Source: Schistosoma haematobium (taxonomy: Eukaryota; Platyhelminthes; Trematoda; Strigeidida; Schistosomatidae). Taken from it: a stretch of 64,000 bases of DNA. Made by a program: the position numbers and the translations under genes. Every line of letters begins with the position of its first letter. Position 1 is the stretch's first letter. Shown here piece after piece: positions 47,495 to 60,103 of the stretch. The notes below the pieces were generated by a model that saw only the letters and a program-made list of their open reading frames with translations, was not told the origin of the DNA and did not search any database. The DNA lies in NCBI RefSeq assembly GCF_000699445.3, contig NC_067195.1, positions 62,657,591 through 62,721,590 of the forward strand, read 5' to 3'.

Positions 47495-49675
47495 CTTAGT
47501 CAAGAAAACCATGTGTATGTAGTTCTTATATGATGTTAACGTATTGATTCTTTTCATAATGGATATGACTCACCAAGTATGAATTATACTACGGTCTACA
47601 TATATGTTAATTTTCCCTTACTTCAATTGATCAGATGATATCTAAATCCATAGGTAGGCTAAGAAACGTGTGTATTATCTGTATTCATGAAATTATATAT
47701 AATGTAAACAAGCTTTCTCGGAATATGTACTAATGGCATTCATAACTGTTCGTATATCTGGAGATATATTTAGCAAAAAAAGCAGCAAATATATCAAATT
47801 TTCATAGTTAATTAGACAAATTAATTGACATTCACCTATTCCAGTGATGTTACTCGAGTTCATTTATGATGGATTATATAAAGTAATTGGAGAAAATCTG
47901 AATCACCTTTAATATATATAAATTTGTTAAATAGATGTTACCTGTCAATAAAAACAAAATCAGTTACTCGAAAATTGATTTTTGATCATTTCTGGAAAGT
48001 TTAACTTTGTTATTTTCCTATGAAAATCTTTGGAAGTTACTTCATAATACATGAACTGATTATTTTCCTTGTAAAATGGTCATCTAAAAATACGTGCTAG
48101 TACGATAATATGACAAACAGACGATTATGTAATGATGGAAAAAGATTAAGTCATAAGCAATATTCACTTGGCTGATGAATATATTCAATCCCATCTATTC
48201 TTTAGAGGTATTTTAATGATAATGTCATGTTATGTAACAACGCAAGCCATTTAAATATGCTGCCAACAACTTATTTCAGAGTTCAGATTGATATCAAACT
48301 TAGAATGAAACATGAAATAATTGATATCTATTACTTTATATAAAAATATGATCAGATCAACTTAAGGTATATAAAGAAACTCAATGCAGATAATGTGTGA
48401 AACTTCAAAACTTTTGTTTTATAAATTAGGGATAAGGTGTGGTAAGATAACAGATCAAGAAAGTCCCAATCGACTGAGAAACATGAAGAAAAGTCTATAA
48501 CAGGGGGGGGCATTTAATAAAAATGATCAAGTCTGGATATCAATATAGAAATATGGCGTAAAATACCGTGCACTGACCGAAACCGATAAATCCGAGAAGA
48601 GACATGTATTGACCAGACTTGTGATCAAAGATAATCAAATCACAAAGAAAATACTTACAAAGACTAAACGTAGACTTGAATACTACATTCTTTACTCTGA
48701 AACTACTTGGAATTTGTAAAATTATGCATAATTGAGTAAATATAAGGTATACCGATACTCATCACATGTTACATCCTAATTTATCTATCAACTTATATGT
48801 AAGTGCAACAGAAGATCCACTAGAAGAATAAAATTAACTGTTCTCCAAATTAACTGCTCTAGGTCATCTGACCTGACATCATTTTTTGCTATTTCTACTA
48901 ACAAGAAAAGCAACGTGATTAAATGAACAAGCGTTTATTATCTGTAATTTAGCGTTAGTATTTTATTAAATTTCCAATACACCTAAGTATAATTCATGTA
49001 TTAAATAGCCTTTCAAAAATATACTTCGATATTTGAAATTATATTTTTCAGCTTTCCGTAGATTTGATAACTGTTTTCTTACAACATGAACTTAATGACT
49101 CAGCCTTAAGAAAACTGTGCATCATTGAGTAAAAAGATGTCGTATTTAATTTAGAATTGAGCTTCCGCTATAAATGAACATAGCATAAGGAAATGAATTT
49201 GCTCGGCAGTATTTAAATATCCATTCAAACAAGAAAACAAGCTCTCATTTTAGTTTATAGTGGATGGAAATTTTCAAATAAAATTGCTTCTGTTCATTAA
49301 CTTTCAACAGTCACCCTAATTATTGTGATATGAACCAAAATGATGTCACAACATTTACATACGGAACTCTTCTCAGTAATCATACAACCCCTATAAGGTT
49401 ATTATCTAAACAGTAAAGTTTTAACTGTAATTTTCATATTTATTTATTTAAATACAGTGGGTGTTCATTGAACGATTACATTTGTCATGTCCATCTAGTT
49501 CTTAGTGCTTACTTAATTCCACCGACCAAGTTACAAGATCCCGACTAATTTAAGTAGCTTGACATTAACTTTTCTATGTTTTGATGTTAGGTAGTCGGAA
49601 TATCTAATCTCTTTGTTGTACACATTTAAATCTACTTTAGCCACCTAGATAGCTATCCTTATTAGAATTCAAGCC
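47495..49675. other. A+T-rich spacer, nothing recognised
   Basis: Apart from a run of eight G at about 48504-48511, nothing stands out. Confidence 0.4.
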
Positions 49676-49679
49676 GAGA

Positions 49680-49965
49680 CAATATTTTATGAACGAACCA
49701 ATCAGATATAATATAATAGGTCTTCGACTTTGGCGCAAAATGCATTCATCCTTTTGGCTAAATAGCGTTTTGGTATTATAGATGATGTCAGTTCCTGATA
49801 AAAACTCTAAATCTAATTCTTAACCTTAACCATCAAGTGTAAATCCTAATCCCAATCCCTCACACTTGTTTATAACCCTCATTTAGTCCTAGTTAGTAGG
49901 TGGGCACTCTCAGGATCACCTTGATGTCGCCCAAAGGTTGTCCATAAATTATAGTCTCACCGAAT
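49680..49965 (+). mobile_element. Possible solo LTR or other repeat
   Basis: The segment is less A+T-biased and patterned: gaaccaatcagatataat (CCAAT-like), gcattcatccttttggct, a stretch of CCTAA/AACC-like words (49805-49880) and gtcgcccaaaggttgtccat. The promoter-like words and lack of coding sequence suggest an LTR, but no ends or target duplication were found. Confidence 0.3.
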
Positions 49966-49969
49966 TCAG

Positions 49970-51965
49970 AACTATAAATGAACAAACCTAATTTGTTGAG
50001 AGTGGAAATACTTAAATAGAATAAGTGAATACACTTCAAAGGTTCTTGTTCACTCTTCTTTATGAAAAAATTAGAAAGTTACCAGGTGAAAACACATATA
50101 ACTTTATAACTACCATCTATTTTCCATCGACAAATTTTAGTATGTCATTTTAGCTTTGCGCAAAACTCCAAAGTTACTTCTGCTTTATAGGATTTAATTT
50201 TATCTGATTAGTTGTGATTCACAGAAAACCATGAGTATATGTGTGGTGCTAACTAATACTTATCTATCTGAATTTTCTAAACCGCTGCTGATTTTTGTTA
50301 AATTCTAACCCATATAACCATCATAATTCTTAATACTTGCCCAGTGAGAATGACTTTCCATAGAACTGTATTCTTTACACACTGAGCGGCTTAATGTCAT
50401 TTATTCTTTAAGCATGAATGAATTTTGTCATCTGCTTTACAGTTTGATTCTCCACCTACAGTATGCCAGGTTTGATGTTATGATACCGATTGAAAAGGCC
50501 AACAAATGATACTCTTTTGATTAAAATGAGAGCGAGAATACACTGAATAACATAACGTTTAACTTAGCTTTTCAAGTTGTATCATAATGTTCTTCATTAT
50601 ATTATAAAAGTCCTATTTGACATTAGAGATTAATAACATCAAGTAACTTCACATTGGAATCCTCATTTAGTTTAAAATCCCCAAAATATAACTATGTTTA
50701 CTTATTAAAAAGTAAATGAATTATTCATTTATTTAAATAAGAATATTTATTAATGACCTTTCTATTTCACCCTAAAAGATCAACAACTAATCTGATTAAT
50801 TCAAAAGACCGGGATTATGGATCCATATTGCAGTATTAATTAACACATAATCTAGAAATCTTAACAAATTGTCTTTTAAACTGACGTAAATAAAGAACAA
50901 ACAAATCAGTGGTAATGCTGTAGAAACAGTTTTTCAATCTATAGTGATCAAAGCTATGTTTTTCGGACACTGTCGGAATAGGTCAGTGAATTCGAACAGC
51001 GTCAGAAATGTCAATTCCTTCAGACTCTGGATATGTCGTGATGATGAGTGACAACTAGTCAAATTACCTTGAACTACTCAGCATTAAGAATCGTAAATCA
51101 AACTAAAATGGTTTAAAATCCATGTTTTAAATCGATTGGCTTTCACTTAAGCATATCAGAACTGTACTAAGACACATTGATTTCGAAGAACCTAACTATG
51201 ATAAAAGAATGTTCAAAAAGAAACACCAAAGTTCGGATTAATTCAGTGATTAAACATTGATAAATTTCACATGAAGAAACAAAATGTAGCGTTCTTCAAA
51301 GTCCAAAAAATTATATTCTGTTATTCCTAATATTTATATAGTACTTATTTATAGGTATTTTGATGTTGGCTACCAATTCGTAATCTGTAATTAGATTAGA
51401 TTATTCAAACTTACTTTTTCATATGGGTAACAATAATTGTGCCTCAAATTATTATGTAATTTACAAAATTCAAGTGCAACAGTTCATTTATTATTGATTT
51501 TGTTCATGCCTATTTTTCTGTTACATTTTGCATGTGATAATGTCATTATAACGAAAGAAATGAAACGTTTTCGGGTTGATTATTTTTCTCTATTACTATC
51601 CGTTTATTTGAATGTACTGCATCACTAGATTTGTTTTCATGAGTGCTCGTCCTATGTCCTACAAATTCAGAATGAAATCATTTGCAAATCTACACAGAAA
51701 TGTATAACATATTTCTTTGTTTAATTTATCTTTGTTGGGTGAATTGTAAAGTGAGAAATACATACTGAATGAATGAATCTCCTGTAAACTATTTCATTGG
51801 TTTGTTTCATTTCAATCAATACGGCCTCAAAACAAATGAATAACTATTAAGATGAAGACTGAACGCCTGAATTATTTCACATGATGACAAAGCTGGTTTA
51901 GCTGCAAAATATTCAGTGAAATCAATATAAATATATTAGATAAAAATCATAAATAAAGAGAATTA
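49970..51965. other. A+T-rich spacer, nothing firm
   Basis: A string at 51035-51060 (gtgatgatgagtgacaactag) resembles the HHR-4 core and stem II but lacks GAAA and a cleavage site, so it is at best a remnant. Confidence 0.35.
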
Positions 51966-51969
51966 AGTA

Positions 51970-52390
51970 TACTGTGGTGTATGTTACTTATGTTTGCAGG
52001 CGTAAGTAGCATATAACACTAATCGGAAGTGGAATGCATGCCAGAAGAAGATCGAACTGAAGAGACCAGGAATGCAAACAGAGAGGTATATGTAGTGAGT
52101 GAACATCAAGGTGGGGAAAACCAGTTCATTTACCGTTTATTGCAAAAACGCACGGTGATTTAGTAAAATATAAAAATCATACATCAAATACATCATTTGC
52201 ACATCTTCATTGAATTGTCTCTTACAAGCTTCAATATTTCTTCATTCCCGGTGTTACGTTGATTGCCATCAGTTTCCTTCTCTCTTCTCTTTATTACAAT
52301 CTTCTCAACATTTTGGTCACAGACATTCCACTTCTAACTAGTGTTACATACTACTTATATCTGCAAATATAAGTAGAATACATCGCAATA
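51970..52390. mobile_element. Small element with 50-bp inverted ends
   Basis: Ends 51970-52019 and 52341-52390 are reverse complements at about 78%, most differences being transitions. Each end also contains a short inner palindrome (acttatgtttgcaggcgtaagt type, with ACTTA and TAAGT). The 321-bp interior is non-coding. MITE-like; family unknown. Confidence 0.55.
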
Positions 52391-52715
52391 CCACCATAGT
52401 TAGTAAATGTCCAGTTATAAGGAATATTAATAATTATCTGTTTAATAGTCTAAATCACAAGTCAGTTAAGGCTGAAACACCATAGCAAACGTGGAAGCAC
52501 TGGCCGGTTATTTCGTCCTGTATGGGACCATGTGTGTTGCGAGATTGTAACTCCCTGAAGACAATGGTGGATGGTGGCTCAAGTTCGTGGATTGGTTGAA
52601 GTTAGACATTAACGGCGTTGGTTGCCGGCCAGCTCAGTGGTCTAGAGCTTGTGTTTGCGCGTGAGACTGATAGGTCCTGGGTTCGAGTCCTGTGAGGGGA
52701 ACCGTGGGTGCGTGC

Positions 52716-52806
52716 CTGAAATTTGTGCTGATGATGTCGTTCATAAGAACGATGAAAACCTCACGACCAAACCATCCAGTACAGAGAACAAAACTCCATC
52801 AAAATC
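52716..52806 (+). ncRNA. HHR-3 hammerhead-like motif, nested
   Basis: tttgtg, CTGATGA (52728-52734), one extra T, stem-II hairpin gtcgttcataagaacga, GAAA (52754-52757), then acctcacgaccaaacc, in which CACGACC-like sequence could pair with GTTTGTG-like sequence 5' of the core as stem I. It shares the flank ccatccagtacagagaac with 8292-8315. A single-base bulge before stem II and a one-pair stem III make this a tentative hammerhead, resembling the minimal type described in Penelope-like elements. Confidence 0.45.
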
Positions 52807-52814
52807 GTGGATGC

Positions 52815-52862
52815 ATACTGCTGATGAGTCTCATACTGATATGAAACGGACGTCTAGTGCTT
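52815..52862 (+). ncRNA. Hammerhead ribozyme, HHR-2 family, weak stem II
   Basis: CTGATGA (52821-52827), GAAA (52843-52846) and GTC (52852-52854) are intact and stem I CATACTG/TAGTG pairs with wobbles. Stem II (GTCT against ATAT) has a mismatch and a G-U, so stability is doubtful. Confidence 0.5.
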
Positions 52863-52959
52863 CAAAGTTTTCCACGGTTGTCTGGATTTGATCGACTTAT
52901 GATTTCAATTATTAACTTGCTAAAAATTTCAACAAAACCACCCTCTGATGATAATAATA

Positions 52960-55000
52960 ATTTATTTACTAGATATGAGATAGGGTTAAACATGGGAAAA
53001 TATCAATTGAAAGTGTTAACCTTATTTAAAGTTCACTAGCTCCACTTGGTGTCAACTTCAGGATAGTGAGATTCATCTAACAAATATATATAAATTAAAA
53101 GTAAATGTCAGTTGAACTACTGAGGCGTGAACAGAGTACAGGTCACATGTTTATTCAGTCATATTAGTGCGGAAATTAGAACATGTTGATAAAATGGCAA
53201 TCTGTTTATGACATTATTGAATTTCCCTTATCATTATGTAGACACTTTATTGATTCAGTATGTGTAGGCTTGTATTGTGGTTGAGATGAAGAATACCATT
53301 GACCAATGCATTGTATAAATGATCAGGGTGAAATGGTCAGTGCATGTCGACTAATTTTTCAATGTTAATGAGATGTGTATGTCGAGTGTGAGGCGTCATT
53401 GTTCAGTGTAATTTTTAAAATTTAACAATGATATCCTTCGTCGTCAATCATACTGATGTACATTTTATTAGTGCTACTCAGTAATAAACGCGCGCTTGGA
53501 CTTCATTCAATATTGACTTTCTGATAAACAGTCTGACGCGGAATATCGAAGGGAGCTATTACGTTTAATTTGTAGTTATGATTGGTAATTTTCTCTCTTA
53601 CGTCTTAAAAATGACATGTTTTACAATTGCTTTATTAGACCATGTCAACATCATGACCAGACTCAACGAACAAAACATATCTAGTCATCCCACATAAAAC
53701 GGAATACCTCATTTAATGTTCTCAACAAATCATGCATATTGATTGTATCTATAATTATAAATACAAAATGTGTTAGATCACTGTCCTTAAAAATACACCT
53801 ACATATTATGATTCATGTGTAAAGGGCGTATCAATTGACTGTTTTGTTTTGTTTTCAATAATTGTCTATTCAATTTCATTCAAGTTGAGATAAACAAATG
53901 CCAATTCTCCTCTATTATTATACTTAGACAAGGCAACGTTTTCGATTCAAATCAGACCGGATACTACTAATTACACTCTCTGAATATTGTTTAAGAGGAA
54001 ATGAACGACTTAATTAGCTACAAATGTATCATTTATTAGATTAACAATCGAACTCACATGGTTTTGATTAGGAATTAATTTAGTCTCGACATGTAAACAC
54101 AATAATTGCTATGTCGAAATAAGCTCTTATTCCAATTCTAGTCAACAAAAACAAACACTTCGGTATTTGGCTCGAGCACTGTAATTCCCACTGAACATTT
54201 GTTATATAAATATCGATTATCATCAACCATTATTCGCCTAATTCAAATAAATCGTAAACCACAACAAAAACCAACCATGATATTTGGCCAAATATTTTTG
54301 ATTCCGAATTTATTAATTTCATTATCATGATATAAAACAAATGAATTGTTGGCTTGAAAATGTACAAAAATCAAGTCCAAATTAATTTGGTACTAATTAA
54401 TGTAAAGACACAATTTAAATAAGGAATTTTCTTTGTTAAAATAAATCAATTGTTCTGCCCTAACGAACCACCACATCTAAACGTCATTCTATCACAAACT
54501 CAATATTGCATTTATTAGGAAATGAATTTATCAACATAAAAATGGAATTAGGGTGTGTGTTGAATAGTTCCACAGCATAAATCTCAATATGTAGCACTAT
54601 AAATTTATATGAATACTTATTCAAGTTGTCTGAAATTAATCGAATTTATCATGTTCACATTAAATAAGATGAGAATATTATTATGATATAAAATAATTGA
54701 TGGTGGATTTTAGATAACTAGTATTTTGTATCCCATGACGATTCTATGATAAATTTCTCAGAACTAACAGTGACTGGAATTATCAATCTCATTTCTAGAG
54801 AAAACCTTTCGGGAATCCGAATACATTAGCACAACTTGAAAACAATTCTACAGTTGAATTCATCAGTCGATGTAAGCCAGACCAGCATTGATTACGTGGG
54901 AACACACTCATTCTAATTTTACAGTTCACAATTATACGACACTCATTTTTAAAACGTGGTGAACGCCAAAATATGCACAATATATCACACAAAATTAATA
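52960..55000. other. Spacer with one LTR-like stretch
   Basis: 53262-53570 begins tgtgtaggcttgtattgtgg and contains agtaataaacgcgcgcttgg and gactttctgataaacagt, the last shared with the LTR at 61241-61692 (ctttctgataaacagt). It might be a diverged solo LTR, but no ends or duplication were found. The rest shows nothing apart from a decayed HHR-2-like word near 54860-54900. Confidence 0.3.
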
Positions 55001-55005
55001 AACAA

Positions 55006-56287
55006 TCAGCGAATTAAGAGACTGAATGAAATGTTATGATTGATTTTGAATGACCGCAGATGACGTGGATGAAGCTGTCTTCGTGTGTGTACCTTTATGA
55101 ATTCCACTTCAATTGGTCTCTAGTATTTTATTACATATCATGTTCACTCAACTGATGAGAATCTCCTTCTGTCATATCTACAGTCAGACATCTATTTGTC
55201 TAGTTCATTGACAAACCTGAATGACAGCTGGTTGTCACCAGTGAGATTTATTCTTCAAAATACACCTTCTTATAATGTATTGTAGAGGACATATACGACT
55301 AATGATCAATTTTAATGTTCTCAACACGAAACGATACAGATGATAATCATCGAGTTTATAGCACGAATCGAGTTTATAAAATAAAGTGTATTTTCTCTTC
55401 CCACTTAACGAGACACATGTATAGACTGTACTCTCCACAGATTGATCTCAGCTGGAGTACCATTGAAAGTTTAGGAGCATTCGACATCTGATTGATTAAT
55501 CTCGGTATGGAGCGCCACAATAGTTCACACTCTCGACTCCATCAGAGATGGGATTCAAGATTTTTATTACTGCGACGAGCTTTCAACCATTAAACCACTG
55601 GGTTAAGATCGTTCAGTACAAATTTCAAGCACCAATCATTTCGTGGTGAAGCAAGACAATCCAATCTCACTGGAACATCTGTGCAGTGCATTTCGAGCAA
55701 TCTAATCACACATATACGAATCAAGACATTGTGTATGAATAAATGGAGTGTCAAACAGAAAACATGGAAGATAGGGAGAAACGAATAAAGTAATAAAGTA
55801 CATAATGTGAAATTCACTCTGAATAATAAATCAGTATTACCAGGTCAGTCAAAGTGTAAGAACATGCTGATTTCGAACATACAAAATGGTTCCATCTTTT
55901 GTATAGTATCGTTCACATTGTGAGTTTTCATTTCACTTACTAACTGCTATTATATCTCTCATCATTAATACATTACAATAAATGAATCATAAACCTATTA
56001 TTCAATTTTGTATTGTAAACGTCCAAACTATATGCCTATTGATTTTTATCATTTATGGTGAATCATAGTCTTATATTTTACACCTCCGATCATATTTATT
56101 TGAGCCTGAATAATACACAATGATACCTGACAATCTACTATCTTCTTGGAGTTTCGATTAGTGAAAAGAAGAACACAAGAGGATTTCGTTTCGTCTATTG
56201 ATCTTCAATATATCCATGTAGTAGTTATGTTGATGAGTGCATTGTGTTTGGAAATAATTGGAAACCATAATAATAATGTGTACTGAA
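55006..56287 (-). repeat. Left arm of 1282-bp inverted repeat
   Basis: Reverse complement of 62719-64000 with no length difference (paired positions always sum to 119006) and only about two substitutions noticed (at the words gtcaaagtgtaag and aatcataaacc). It has no gene. Inside are a tRNA-like stretch (taaaccactgggttaagatc complement, 55590-55615, with tggtttaatggttg and cttgaatccc on the minus strand) and a PLE 3'-region-like stretch (55680-55890). Confidence 0.93.
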
Positions 56288-56289
56288 GT

Positions 56290-56815
56290 GTATGTTTAGT
56301 GATTAATTGAACGACGAATAATGTATTCGATGATTACAATATTTGTATTCAATGATATTAGCATATTGAATGAATTATTCATATGAGGAACAGATGGTTG
56401 ATATTTCTGTAAAATGAATTCATTCAATTTATTTATAGTACATTACAATACAGTTCAAACACTAAAATGTCATTCAATTGATGAAAATCAAGTAAATTAT
56501 CTTTTTCATTTTTATACTGATCAATATTATAGATATTTATTATAAAATCTAATAATTCAATCAACTCGTTACATATTTTTGTAATAAAAACCAACCTTCA
56601 ATGAAATTGCATTAAAATGATAAAATATAAATCAATTAATATGGGATAGAAATATAAAACTGTAAAACAAAGAAGGAAACAAAATTTTATCGATTTTTAA
56701 AAAAAAATACAATCCATTATTTTTGTTTGAAAAATGTAGATAACAATTTTTTTGATTTGATATTGAATTTTCATTATCAGTATTCTTTAAAGTTATTTTT
56801 TCTGGTTTCGTTCTT
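56290..56815. other. A+T-rich spacer; diverged continuation of the inverted repeat
   Basis: Weak inverted similarity to 62604-62718 continues to about 56437 (shared ttcatatgaggaaca and ggttgatatttctgtaaaat), then stops. No other feature. Confidence 0.5.
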
Positions 56816-56817
56816 TT

Positions 56818-56900
56818 AGAGAGTTAGTTTTCTACGGGATAGGTTCGGCTAACCTCATAATCAACCCTCCTTCTTTATCCGGGCTTGGAATCACCAGCAG
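56818..56900 (-). mobile_element. RTE-type LINE 5' leader fragment
   Basis: Words ttttctacgggataggttcg and ccttctttatccgggcttgg match 43060-43120 (tttctacgagatagggttgg; cttctttatccagactttgg), the leader of the minus-strand RTE there. Nothing downstream of it remains. Confidence 0.6.
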
Positions 56901-57499
56901 CCCCTGAGGGTAATTTTAAAGATGTATGATATGTAAATTACATAATCATAAAACTATCTTACAAGTCATTAATGTCAAAGAAACTAACTCATATTACAGA
57001 TTTAATGTTCAAATTTTAAAGTCTACTATTTGAACGAAGAATATTCTTTTCGATAAATTCTTTTCTACAATTATATATCCGAATTAAGAATCCGGAAAAA
57101 ATGGCCAGGTTAAGGACAAAGTACATCGTTTAAAGCATGTGAATTTAGGATTGTTAAAGAAGATAGAATAAAATTGTTAATGATGATATAACTCATAGAA
57201 TAACTTGAATTCGATTATATGTTAAGTGAAAATTTAAGATCCATAAGCAAAATAAATATTGATCAGATAGGGTGAGCGAAATAATAGTGCAATTACAATT
57301 CTGTCAAATGTTTAATGGATGACTATATTGTGTAGAAAATTATTAGTAAGACATAATAGGATGGGATGAATGCAAAGTGAATGAATCATATATTGGGGAG
57401 ATTAATAATGACGTTTAACAAATAGTAATAATAATAATAACACTAAGATTTGTGAATAAAGATAGCAGAGACAATTATATTTGGCTATGGAAGGTCGTA

Positions 57500-58240
57500 A
57501 GTACAATAGTCAAGTCAGGTCATTCAATAGCTGATTACTATTGATTAATTGGCTGTGAGTTTGGGTAGTGGAGCAGGAGTGGCTGAAGATATTTCTCCTG
57601 TAAACATAGCTCCGGTTTCTTCATCCGGATGGTTACTGCTTCAGCCGTTTGAGAGACTGACAAGCTTAGGCGAAAAATTACTGACCCTACAAGTAATTGA
57701 AAAGGATTGGTTAATATTGACACTATGACCAGTATGTACTAAATGGCCCAATATCGAGCTGTTCGCTTTCTTCACCAAACCTTTGTTTAGCCACGAGCAC
57801 GAAAATGTAAATTCCTAGAATTTTGACCATTATAACTTGCTCCACAGGAGCAGTCGAACGGATAAATACAAAATGAGGTGGTCATTCTAAGTAATTCATC
57901 TTTTAGCCTCGGTGTCACCACTGGGCTCGTTGAAAACATTAATCGTAGTTCTCCGGTGTTAAAAGATTTTTGTGTTGTCTTGTGTAATCTCTGAGTTAAT
58001 ATTTCACTAACCGCATTCCCTCTGAATTGTAGACGCATGAAGAGGGATCTCTTCTCCACCGTTTGTGTTTCGCCTATTTTCACCTCCGTGATCATATATT
58101 TCATTATAAACTTTCTAGGGTAACCGTTATCCCTAAGAGTATTATGCAAGGTGTTTAGCTCATCTTCAGCTATATCCGCAGAACATAATGCGTATTCGGT
58201 AACTAAGGGTTTTGATCAGGTTTCGTTTGTACTGTAGAGG
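57500..58240 (-). mobile_element. Penelope-like element 3' end (GIY-YIG)
   Basis: The minus-strand frame 58149-57787 encodes HNTLRDNGYPRKFI, RSLFMRLQFRGNAVS, LTQRLHKTTQKSFNTGELRL and SFCIYPFDCSCGASYNGQNSR, i.e. the end of the RT-distal region and the GIY-YIG start (the glycine-tyrosine word reads ASYNGQ, degraded). After a stop, further frames give ILGHLVHTGHSVNIN-type and FSPKLVSLKRLKQ sequence to about 57540. It differs from the other two PLE copies, so it is another subfamily. Broken by stops. Confidence 0.75.
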
Positions 58241-58244
58241 TACA

Positions 58245-59585
58245 AAGCCAAAGAAATGCATATACTGTTCAGCCCAAGTATTTTTTGTGTTTATTTTCCT
58301 TTTTAACGATCCATCTGCCCTGTTAGTTAAGAGAATTTAAATTAAATATTTTCATTACTCTAATGCATTCAAGTTACTGTAGTTGATTGCTTTTATTTGA
58401 CTTCATGTCAATTTTTGTTATTTTCATGTATGAATTATTCAAATAATGTAAAAATTGTCATTAATTATAACTCTACAAGGTTCACAGCTAACGATGTCCA
58501 ATCTATAATACATGTCCATTTAACAAAGAGATTTATTTTAGTAAACTAAAAACAAGCTGTTCAGAGATAAATTCATTACCTGAAACTATAGTAAATTCAC
58601 ACACAAACTGATTTATGAAAAGTTATGGTTAGTACTTTGTCTGTTTACCAACTGTATGTGATCAATTATGAAATGTATTTTGTTCTTTAATCTACGTAAC
58701 TTGATATTGTAGAGTAATGCATTTGAAGTGTTAAAGGCGAACTGTTGGTTAAGCTACTCATAGACATTAAAGTTTTTAACATATCTTCAGAACCAAGAAA
58801 ATCCATCATCTTTTAACCTTATCTAACTATATAGACAAAAACACCCGTTAATTAAAACTAAAGTTAACTTCACACAGTGCAGTATTTTTATGAATAATCA
58901 TCCTTTTATAATTCATGATCTGTGCTAGTTTTTAATATCATTATTTTTCCAAATTTAGCATAGCAATCTCATTACTCACAAAATTTAAATATCAATAATC
59001 AATCAAGGTTGTTTAATGAACATTAACAATTTCACCACTAAATTTCCTTCTTGATATTTTATTGAGTCAAGAAAATTTGACTGTGTTTAATAGTTACTTT
59101 CTTTTGTTTACTATATCACATGTTGTGGTGGACGATACTCACAAAACTGCTTACAAATAGTATGTAGCGGGAAGTGACCCCAAAGCTGTCACAGTTTACA
59201 GACGGATAGAAAAGTTTTAGTACATTAAAACATGTCATAGGCAGAACACTTTAAGACTAGTTGAGAAAATAGTTCTAATTGCAGAATACACTGCAAGATG
59301 CAAATGGATGCTTGAAGACTATGTACAAGTATCATATAAATACTTCTTTCTGTCTATATCTCTGCTTTATAATATGGCCAATTATATATTTAAAATACAA
59401 TTATAGCATCAACTCCTTCGTATTTATTTGTCGATTATTTCACTATTGTTTAGTGACCTGAAATCCAAATAGGTTATAAATACAGATTGTTTATCTTCTG
59501 CGATTATCATTACAAATTATTATATTAAACAGACAATTTAAGAGGAGAAGTATTTCTTTTTAATTAGTTCTTCATCAAGGCTCTA
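58245..59585. other. A+T-rich spacer, nothing recognised
   Basis: Centre of the large inverted repeat lies at 59503; no feature seen. Confidence 0.4.
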
Positions 59586-59589
59586 CATT

Positions 59590-59690
59590 AATGTATAGGT
59601 TTCGTAATGGAGTAGAAAGACGATATCAATTAGATAACTCAGCATCGTCTAATTGATATCGAATTTCTACTTAATTACAAAGCATATACT
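59590..59690. repeat. Imperfect palindrome
   Basis: Core arms 59611-59634 and 59648-59671 pair over 24 bp (gatatcaattaga / tctaattgatatc with agtagaaa / tttctact outside), and weaker pairing continues about 20 bp further out. Loop of 13 bp. No family assigned. Confidence 0.8.
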
Positions 59691-59736
59691 TTCCCTCTAA
59701 ACTAGTCTTTTTAATATCTTAATGGGAGTAGTTAAT

Positions 59737-60103
59737 GATTCACGACCCCGCCTGGCGGGATTCGAACCCACAACATATCAGTTTCGCGCGTGAACACTTA
59801 TCCACTAGAACACTCAGCTGGCCAACATCCAACGGTGTTAATGTTTAACTTCAACTAATACACGGAAGTGTACGACATATCCACCATTGTCATCAGTGAT
59901 ATACTATCTCACAACAGACGTGGTTGAATTCCATTGATCACTGTTTCTCAAGAGAACTCCAGGAAATGCACGTTGAATCCAGTCACTAGTGATCAAATTT
60001 TGATTGATATCAGAAGTGGTTTTGTAGAGATTTTAATCATTTCAATAGTTGAGATCATGAGTCAATTGAAACCAGACCATCATGTAAAACCTGGAAGGAC
60101 TTG
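59737..60103 (-). mobile_element. HHR-2 unit, circularly permuted
   Basis: On the minus strand this reads: post-cleavage sequence (ccttccaggttttacatgat, about 60103), tail (caattgactcatgatctcaa; caaaaccacttctgat), then without a break the leader (gatcactagtgactggattc), tRNA-like region (box-A-like ccagctgagtgttctag, box-B-like gggttcgaatcccgcc) and stops at gggtcgtgaatc, just before the ribozyme would start. So the order is cut-site to ribozyme, one full monomer. Confidence 0.68.

Larger units (their letters stand above)
52440..52955. mobile_element. HHR-2 pair with nested HHR-3 insert
   Basis: 52440-52530 is a minus-strand HHR-2 tail and ribozyme half. From about 52540 a plus-strand unit runs: gagattgtaactccctgaag, ggattggttgaagttagaca, box-A-like ccagctcagtggtctagagc, box-B-like gggttcgagtcctg, then at 52716 it is interrupted by HHR-3 sequence up to 52806, and resumes with its hammerhead and tail to about 52950. 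The boundary word cgtgggtgcgtgc (52702-52715) reappears as cgtggatgcatac at the other side, a target-duplication-like repeat. Confidence 0.72.

Noticed and set aside
48504..48511. Run of eight G as a regulatory site
   Set aside because: An isolated homopolymer without further G runs or partner sequence.
55235..55817. Two open frames repeated identically at 63189-63771
   Set aside because: Identity is explained by the inverted repeat; the frames overlap tRNA-like and PLE-like non-coding sequence and show no protein features.
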